From Streptomyces catenulae (lineage in GTDB: Bacteria > Actinomycetota > Actinomycetes > Streptomycetales > Streptomycetaceae), in the NCBI RefSeq assembly GCF_000718015.1, contig NZ_JODY01000022.1, positions 83,828 to 147,827 of the forward strand: a stretch of DNA of 64,000 bases, given 5' to 3'. Positions 60,177 through 64,000 of the stretch are shown in pieces. Numbering within the stretch: position 1 is the stretch's first letter; the number at the start of each line of letters is the position of its first letter. The position numbers and the translations under genes are program-made. The notes under the pieces were generated by a model. The model saw only the letters and a program-made list of their open reading frames with translations. It had not been told where the DNA came from and did not search any database.

Positions 60177-61015
60177 CTGTCACTGTCCTCGGATGCGCGG
60201 CGGTTGTCGTGGTGGGAGCCGATGGTGCCGGTGGTGCCGAAGTGGCTCCCGGTGATGAGAGGCCCGCCGGACACCTCGCCCTCGACACGAGTCTGATCCC
60301 CCGCGACGTGGGTGCCACCGACCGGTCCGGAGACATCGCCCGCGACATAGTTCGCACCGTTCCCGGAGATCTGCGGGGCGTGCTGGGTGCCGTTTCCCGT
60401 CTGGAGGGGCCCCTCCGACCTGCCGATGTAGGTGCCGCGGAAGTCACGGCCCACGCCGCCGATGCCGATGTCCCGGCCTTCCACCCGGTTGCCGCCGCCC
60501 ACGTCGCCCGCGTCCCGGGCGTCCTCCTCGCCCTTGTGCCGGTCGTTCTCTGCGAGATGCGGGACCAGTTCGGCGATGTCGTCACCGATGCGCTGGAGCC
60601 CGGCGTTGTGGTCTCGGTGGTACAGCCGCCGGTACTGGCAGTCCGCGAGCCAGGCGAGGGCCTTCGGCAGCTCCGAACGCTGCAGCCGGAGCGTGTCGCC
60701 GACCAGGACCGGGATGACCTGCGCCGCATCGGACGCCTCCAGGAGTTCCCGGCGCGTCCAGTCCTCGGGGACGTCCAGCGCCCGCCTGCCGTCCTTGGCC
60801 CGCGCCGTCAACCAGTCCGGCCCGATCACCGCCAGCAGGACATGGCAGCGGCGCGCGGCGGCGACCAGTTCCTTCCGGAAGTTCTGGCCCGCGTCGATGG
60901 ACTTGCTGGCGCGGAAGACCTGGTCGGTGCCGAAACGCTGCGAGAGATAGAGGTCGAGCGTGGCGGCGGTGGCCTCTTCGTCCTTGGTCCGGTAGTTGAT
61001 GAAGACGTCGTCCAT
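60173..61015 (-). CDS. TIR-domain protein with a Gly/Asp-rich signalling tail, 280 aa
   Basis: Residues 1-155 form a TIR domain: MDDVFINYRTKDEEATAATL (box 1), DAGQNFRKEL, HVLLAVIGPDWL, and DWTRRELLEA with candidate catalytic Glu90 as in NAD-cleaving TIRs. Residues 170-270 are a Gly/Asn/Asp/Thr-rich repetitive region (GNRVEG, GPLQTGNGTQH, GNGANYVAGD, GGTHVAGDQTRVEG) typical of beta-forming or amyloid-like motifs. It is the first gene of a three-gene operon whose members overlap by 4 bp. It is the likely effector of an immune-like system, consuming NAD+ or making a cyclic nucleotide, but activity is not shown by sequence alone. Confidence 0.88.
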   Translation of the reverse strand: MDDVFINYRTKDEEATAATLDLYLSQRFGTDQVFRASKSIDAGQNFRKELVAAARRCHVLLAVIGPDWLTARAKDGRRALDVPEDWTRRELLEASDAAQVIPVLVGDTLRLQRSELPKALAWLADCQYRRLYHRDHNAGLQRIGDDIAELVPHLAENDRHKGEEDARDAGDVGGGNRVEGRDIGIGGVGRDFRGTYIGRSEGPLQTGNGTQHAPQISGNGANYVAGDVSGPVGGTHVAGDQTRVEGEVSGGPLITGSHFGTTGTIGSHHDNRRASEDSDR

Positions 61016-61310
61016 GGCGGTGTTCTCTTTCCTGTGCGGTGCTCTGCGGGTGTGGTCCGTCGTGGGTCGGCGGACCGGGTCGGTGACGGATCGGGGAAAG
61101 ATCCGGGTTCGGTGGGCGCCGGGTGTCCGGGCGCGGCGGCACGGACCGCTGACGGCGGACGGGTCCGGTACGGAGGCCGAAGGCTCGTCGGCGTCGCCGT
61201 ACGGCCGCGGGGCGTGCCTCTCCCCTACGGGCAGGCGTCATCGCCCTCGCGCGGCGGAGGGAACAGGCGGGGTGTGCCGCCCGGCGGCGGGAGGCCGGGC
61301 GGGGCGGCCG
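61016..61310. other. Intergenic region upstream of the TIR operon (295 bp)
   Basis: Nothing coding is seen. It must hold the TIR operon's promoter on the minus strand, but I see no convincing -10/-35 pair, and the only purine-rich candidate ribosome-binding site is AGGAAAGAGAA, about 13 nt before the TIR ATG. Confidence 0.4.
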
Positions 61311-62549
61311 TCAGGGCCGGGTGAGGGCGAGCGCTCTGGACAGCGCGGGTTGCAGCTCGCGTACGGCGCGGAGGGTACGGAACCGGGCCAGCTCCCTGGC
61401 GAGGTTGCGGACGTCCGTGGTCACGGTGGCGGAGCGCGCGGTCACCGTCAGATCGAGCAGTTCGGACGCGATCTCGCAGGCGCGCTCGACCTCACCGGCC
61501 GCGGCGTGCGCCCGCGCGCGGCGGAGGCCGTAGCGGGTACGGGAGCGCAGGGCGTGGTCCGGGATGCGCAGGCACTCCCGGTCGAAGACCTCGGCGGCCT
61601 CGCGCGGTCGTCCCAGGTCGAAGAGGCACCAGCCGGTGACCATGGCGGCGGGGTCGGTGAGGTGCGAGGTGCCGATCACCGGGTCGGCGCCGGTGCGGGC
61701 GGGCGCCGCGGCGAACAGTGCGCGGGCCCGGTCGAGGCTGAGCAGACAGGCCCGCTCGTCACCCGCGAGCGCATGGCCCTGGGCCTCCCGCTGCGCGGCC
61801 AGCCCCCGGATGCGGGACGGCAGCCGCTCGGACTGCGCGCGGCCCGCGAGCGCGACGGTCTGCGCCGCGTCGTGGTCGTAGAAGGCCACCAGTGCCTGCC
61901 GGACCAGGGCGTACGACGACAGGTCCCGGTCGCCGCCCGCCTCCGCCAGGTCGACGGCCTTGGCGGTCCAGTCGAGTGCGGCGCGGTTGTCGCCGCTCTC
62001 CTGCGCCATCCAGCCGGTGTAGTTGGCGAAGTGCGCCGCGAGGACGAGGAGTTCGGCGCCGTCGGAGGAGCTCTGGGCGACCGCGAGGCGGGCGACGGTG
62101 CGGGTCTGTGCCCCGAGCAGGTCGAGCAGGGTGCCCGGGTCCGCGCTCTGCCCCAGGCGGCGCATCTGTTCCAGCTGCACCCGGAAGGGGTCGGCGAGCG
62201 AGATGTCCGCGGGCCGTGCGGAACCGGCGCCGGACGGGAAGTTGTAGCCGATCAGTGAGGCCGCACCGGCGGTGAGCAGACCGCGTCGGCCGAGGGGCCG
62301 GTCGGGCAGCGGTAACGCCTCGGTGAGGTCGGGTGGTTCCTCCTCGGCCAGTTCCTGAAGCCGTCCGGCGGCCCGGAACAGGGCGTCGCAGCGGCGGGCC
62401 AGCGCGACGGAGGGGCGCTTCTCCCCGCGCTCGATGCGGCTGAGGTGGCTCCGGCTGTAGTTCGTCTCCCGCGCCAGATCGTGCAGCGTGCGTCCGGCCT
62501 GCTCCCGCAGGCGGCGCAGTTCGCCCCCGAAGGTGGGGTTCATGGGCAT
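61311..62549 (-). CDS. XRE-family regulator with helical repeat C-terminus, 412 aa
   Basis: An N-terminal helix-turn-helix (MPMNPTFGGELRRLREQAG, then LARETNYSRSHLSRIERGEKR, residues about 9-47) is followed by a long helix-rich C-terminal region (about 150-410) with TPR-like alternation: NRAALDWTAKAVDLAEA, LVRQALVAFYDHDAAQ, REAAEVFDRECLRIPDHALR. Many Streptomyces regulators have this build. It is upstream of the TIR operon in the same direction (295 bp away) and may control it, but that is inference. ATG at 62547-62549 has GAGAGGA 7 nt upstream. Confidence 0.88.
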   Translation of the reverse strand: MPMNPTFGGELRRLREQAGRTLHDLARETNYSRSHLSRIERGEKRPSVALARRCDALFRAAGRLQELAEEEPPDLTEALPLPDRPLGRRGLLTAGAASLIGYNFPSGAGSARPADISLADPFRVQLEQMRRLGQSADPGTLLDLLGAQTRTVARLAVAQSSSDGAELLVLAAHFANYTGWMAQESGDNRAALDWTAKAVDLAEAGGDRDLSSYALVRQALVAFYDHDAAQTVALAGRAQSERLPSRIRGLAAQREAQGHALAGDERACLLSLDRARALFAAAPARTGADPVIGTSHLTDPAAMVTGWCLFDLGRPREAAEVFDRECLRIPDHALRSRTRYGLRRARAHAAAGEVERACEIASELLDLTVTARSATVTTDVRNLARELARFRTLRAVRELQPALSRALALTRP

Positions 62550-62949
62550 GCCAAGTCCTCTCGTCGCGGCGCACGCGTCGGCAGTTCCGGGTGGGGTCGG
62601 AGCGCGATTTCCGCTCCACCACGAGCTTGGCACGCGAAGAGAGCCCCGCACGGCAATCCGGACGTGTTGTCCGTTGCCTCTTTCCGGTAGCCGGACGCGA
62701 AACGGCGAGCCGGACCGGCCCCGTACAGCGGCCACGGGCCGCGGCCGGAATCCGCGGGGACCGTTGCGTGCGGTCTTGCCGCGCTTGCGGTGCGCACGTA
62801 TCCCGGAAGGCCGAACATCCGCTCGGAACGGGCGAGTTGGCGCGATCCCTGCCCCTGGATCCCGCCCCCGGAGGCGGCCCGTCGCCGTACGGAAACGACA
62901 CCGCCCGCCCGGCCCCAGGCCGGACGGGCGATGCGCATGCCGCGGCAGC
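62550..62949. other. Intergenic region between the XRE and kdpC genes (400 bp)
   Basis: No gene is seen. It contains the XRE regulator's promoter region and a dyad (62652-62678). The kdp terminator could lie near 62900-62949, but I saw no clear hairpin. Confidence 0.5.
62652..62678. promoter_or_regulatory. Imperfect dyad upstream of the XRE gene
   Basis: GGCAA (62652-62656) with TTGCC (62674-62678) outside and CGGAC (62659-62663) with GTCCG (62669-62673) inside, about 100 bp upstream of the ATG. A possible autoregulatory site. Confidence 0.4.
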
Positions 62950-63642
62950 TCACCCCTTGCCAGCCGCCTCCTTCAGTGCCTCCCTCAACGCCACGTTCAG
63001 TTCCAGGACGTTGACTCGGGGTTCGCCGAGGAAGCCGAGGGTGCGGGGGGTGGTGTGGGTGGTGACCAGGCGGGTCACCTCGGGGACGGGGAGGTGGTTG
63101 CGGGCTGCGACGCGGTGGATCTGGAGGGTGGCGTAGGCCGGGGAGATGTCGGGGTCGAGGCCGGAGGCGGAGGAGGTCACCGCGTCGGCGGGGACGGCCG
63201 AGGGCTCGGGGGTGTAGCCGGGGACGGTGTTGTCGGCGAGGACCTTGGCCTTCGCCGCCTTGACGGACTTGATGAGGTCGGGGTTGTCGCCGGACAGGTT
63301 GGTGGCGCCGGAGACCTGGAGCCGGTACCGCGTGTTGAGCGTGTTCTCGCCGAGGCCGTCGGAGGGGCGGGGCTGGAACCAGCGCAGGTCGGGGGCGGCG
63401 GTGGACGCGCCCTTCGTCAGCGGCAGGTCGTAGCGCTGGCCGATGAGGGAGGAGCCGACGACCTTGCCGTCGCTGCGGAGTTCGGAGCCGTTCGCCTGGT
63501 GCGGGAAGAGGCCCTGGGCGAGGCCGGTGACGGCGAGGGGGTAGAGGACGCCGCACAGCACGGTGAGGGTGAGCAGGGCGCGGAGGGCCGCGCCGGTGAG
63601 GCGGGCGGTGTTGGCCAGGGAGGTGTTCATGGTGGGCGTCAC
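62950..63642 (-). CDS. kdpC: Potassium-transporting ATPase subunit C
   Basis: This 230-aa inner subunit of the KdpFABC high-affinity potassium pump has one N-terminal membrane helix ([25 protein letters not shown]) and the conserved KdpC segments: [36 protein letters not shown] and [14 protein letters not shown]. It stabilises the complex and increases potassium affinity. The GTG start at 63640-63642 overlaps the kdpB stop by 4 bp; an ATG four codons later is an alternative. In actinomycetes the kdp operon is often controlled by KdpDE, not visible here. Confidence 0.95.
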   Translation of the reverse strand: MTPTMNTSLANTARLTGAALRALLTLTVLCGVLYPLAVTGLAQGLFPHQANGSELRSDGKVVGSSLIGQRYDLPLTKGASTAAPDLRWFQPRPSDGLGENTLNTRYRLQVSGATNLSGDNPDLIKSVKAAKAKVLADNTVPGYTPEPSAVPADAVTSSASGLDPDISPAYATLQIHRVAARNHLPVPEVTRLVTTHTTPRTLGFLGEPRVNVLELNVALREALKEAAGKG

Positions 63643-64000
63643 CCGATGCCAGGGATGAGGGTCAGGAGCAGGTCGATGAGCTTGATGCCGAGGAAGGGCG
63701 TGATCAGGCCGCCGAGCCCGTAGAGGGCGAGGTTGCGGCGGAGCATGCGGTCCGCGCTCATCGGGCGGTAGCGGACACCCTTCAGGGCGAGCGGGACCAG
63801 CGCGACGATGACGAGGGCGTTGAAGATGACCGCCGACAGGATCGCGGACTGCGGCGACGTCAGGCCCATGATGTTGAGCTTGTTCAGGCCCGGGTACACG
63901 ACCGCGAACATCGCGGGGATGATCGCGAAGTACTTGGCGACGTCGTTGGCGATGGAGAAGGTGGTCAGGGCGCCGCGGGTGATCAGGAGTTGTTTGCCGA
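63639..64000 (-). CDS. kdpB: Potassium-transporting ATPase subunit B, C-terminal part (cut by the window)
   Basis: Only the C-terminal 120 or so residues of this P-type ATPase subunit are present. They include [39 protein letters not shown] and the final membrane segments [22 protein letters not shown], which are typical of the KdpB C-terminal membrane helices. The P-type ATPase catalytic DKTGT site lies beyond the window. It overlaps kdpC. Confidence 0.93.
   Translation of the reverse strand, partial: GKQLLITRGALTTFSIANDVAKYFAIIPAMFAVVYPGLNKLNIMGLTSPQSAILSAVIFNALVIVALVPLALKGVRYRPMSADRMLRRNLALYGLGGLITPFLGIKLIDLLLTLIPGIG

Noticed and set aside
1..64000. CRISPR arrays, insertion sequences and integrase genes
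   Set aside because: No regularly spaced repeats, transposase motifs or recombinase motifs were seen in any frame.

Overview
The window is high-GC DNA from a Streptomyces-type actinomycete. Supporting evidence: third-position G/C coding in nearly every gene, a wblA gene lying next to two ArsA-type ATPases and a class A penicillin-binding protein (the order I recall around SCO3577-SCO3580 in S. coelicolor), GTG and leaderless starts, and 2-methylisoborneol (earthy odour) genes. Most of the window is chromosomal housekeeping DNA interrupted by accessory blocks.

Layout. 1-7.8 kb: RidA-like protein (cut by the window edge), DUF4177 protein, two ArsA-type ATPases, WblA, a bifunctional penicillin-binding protein, a YqeY-like protein and a metallophosphoesterase. 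7.9-16.2 kb: tRNA-Pro(CGG), then an accessory-looking block with an unknown 648-aa protein, an XRE/DUF5753 regulator, a diaminopimelate epimerase paralogue, a GntR regulator with a membrane protein, and a fatty acid desaturase. 16.2-21.7 kb: an FtsX-type ABC exporter behind a two-component system. 21.9-25.7 kb: GPP methyltransferase, 2-methylisoborneol synthase and a family 2B encapsulin shell protein, i.e. a terpene pathway packaged in a protein shell. 26.1-32.4 kb: two methyltransferases, an S9 peptidase, a SURF1 protein, and an ECF sigma factor with a translationally coupled membrane protein. 32.9-39.4 kb: aspartokinase, a DUF5063 protein, recR, ybaB, dnaX, the SRP RNA and tRNA-Ser(GGA).

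39.6-41.2 kb: an unknown gene bracketed by tRNA-Ser and a degenerate copy of that tRNA's 3' half plus its terminator, which looks like the scar of an integrated element. 42.1-49.3 kb: a four-gene operon (SCP2 lipid-binding protein, acyl-CoA dehydrogenase, LuxI/FeeM-like acyltransferase candidate, bare E1-like adenylating enzyme) followed by a TetR regulator with a palindromic operator, an MmpL transporter and two small membrane proteins. I infer that this is an uncharacterised lipid or acyl-metabolite pathway with its exporter. 49.3-56.0 kb: an amino-acid permease with a divergent Lrp regulator, a lipoprotein with a duplicated domain, a GlxA-type regulator with a divergent HD hydrolase, and a receptor kinase fused to a solute-binding domain.

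56.1-62.5 kb: a three-gene operon joined by 4-bp overlaps encodes a TIR-domain protein with a Gly/Asp/Asn-rich tail, a 655-aa protein with a degenerate P-loop, and a 685-aa membrane-anchored protein. It lies downstream of an XRE regulator. The TIR tail and the N-terminus of the second protein share a GP[LV]Q-x4-QH-type motif with the same spacing, which I interpret as a possible amyloid-signalling pair in an undescribed immune-like system. The window ends in the kdp potassium-ATPase operon (kdpC and the 3' end of kdpB).

At least eight genes begin 6-7 nt after a TANNNT -10 element and lack a Shine-Dalgarno sequence, so leaderless transcription appears common here. All calls come from reading the sequence; no database search was run.
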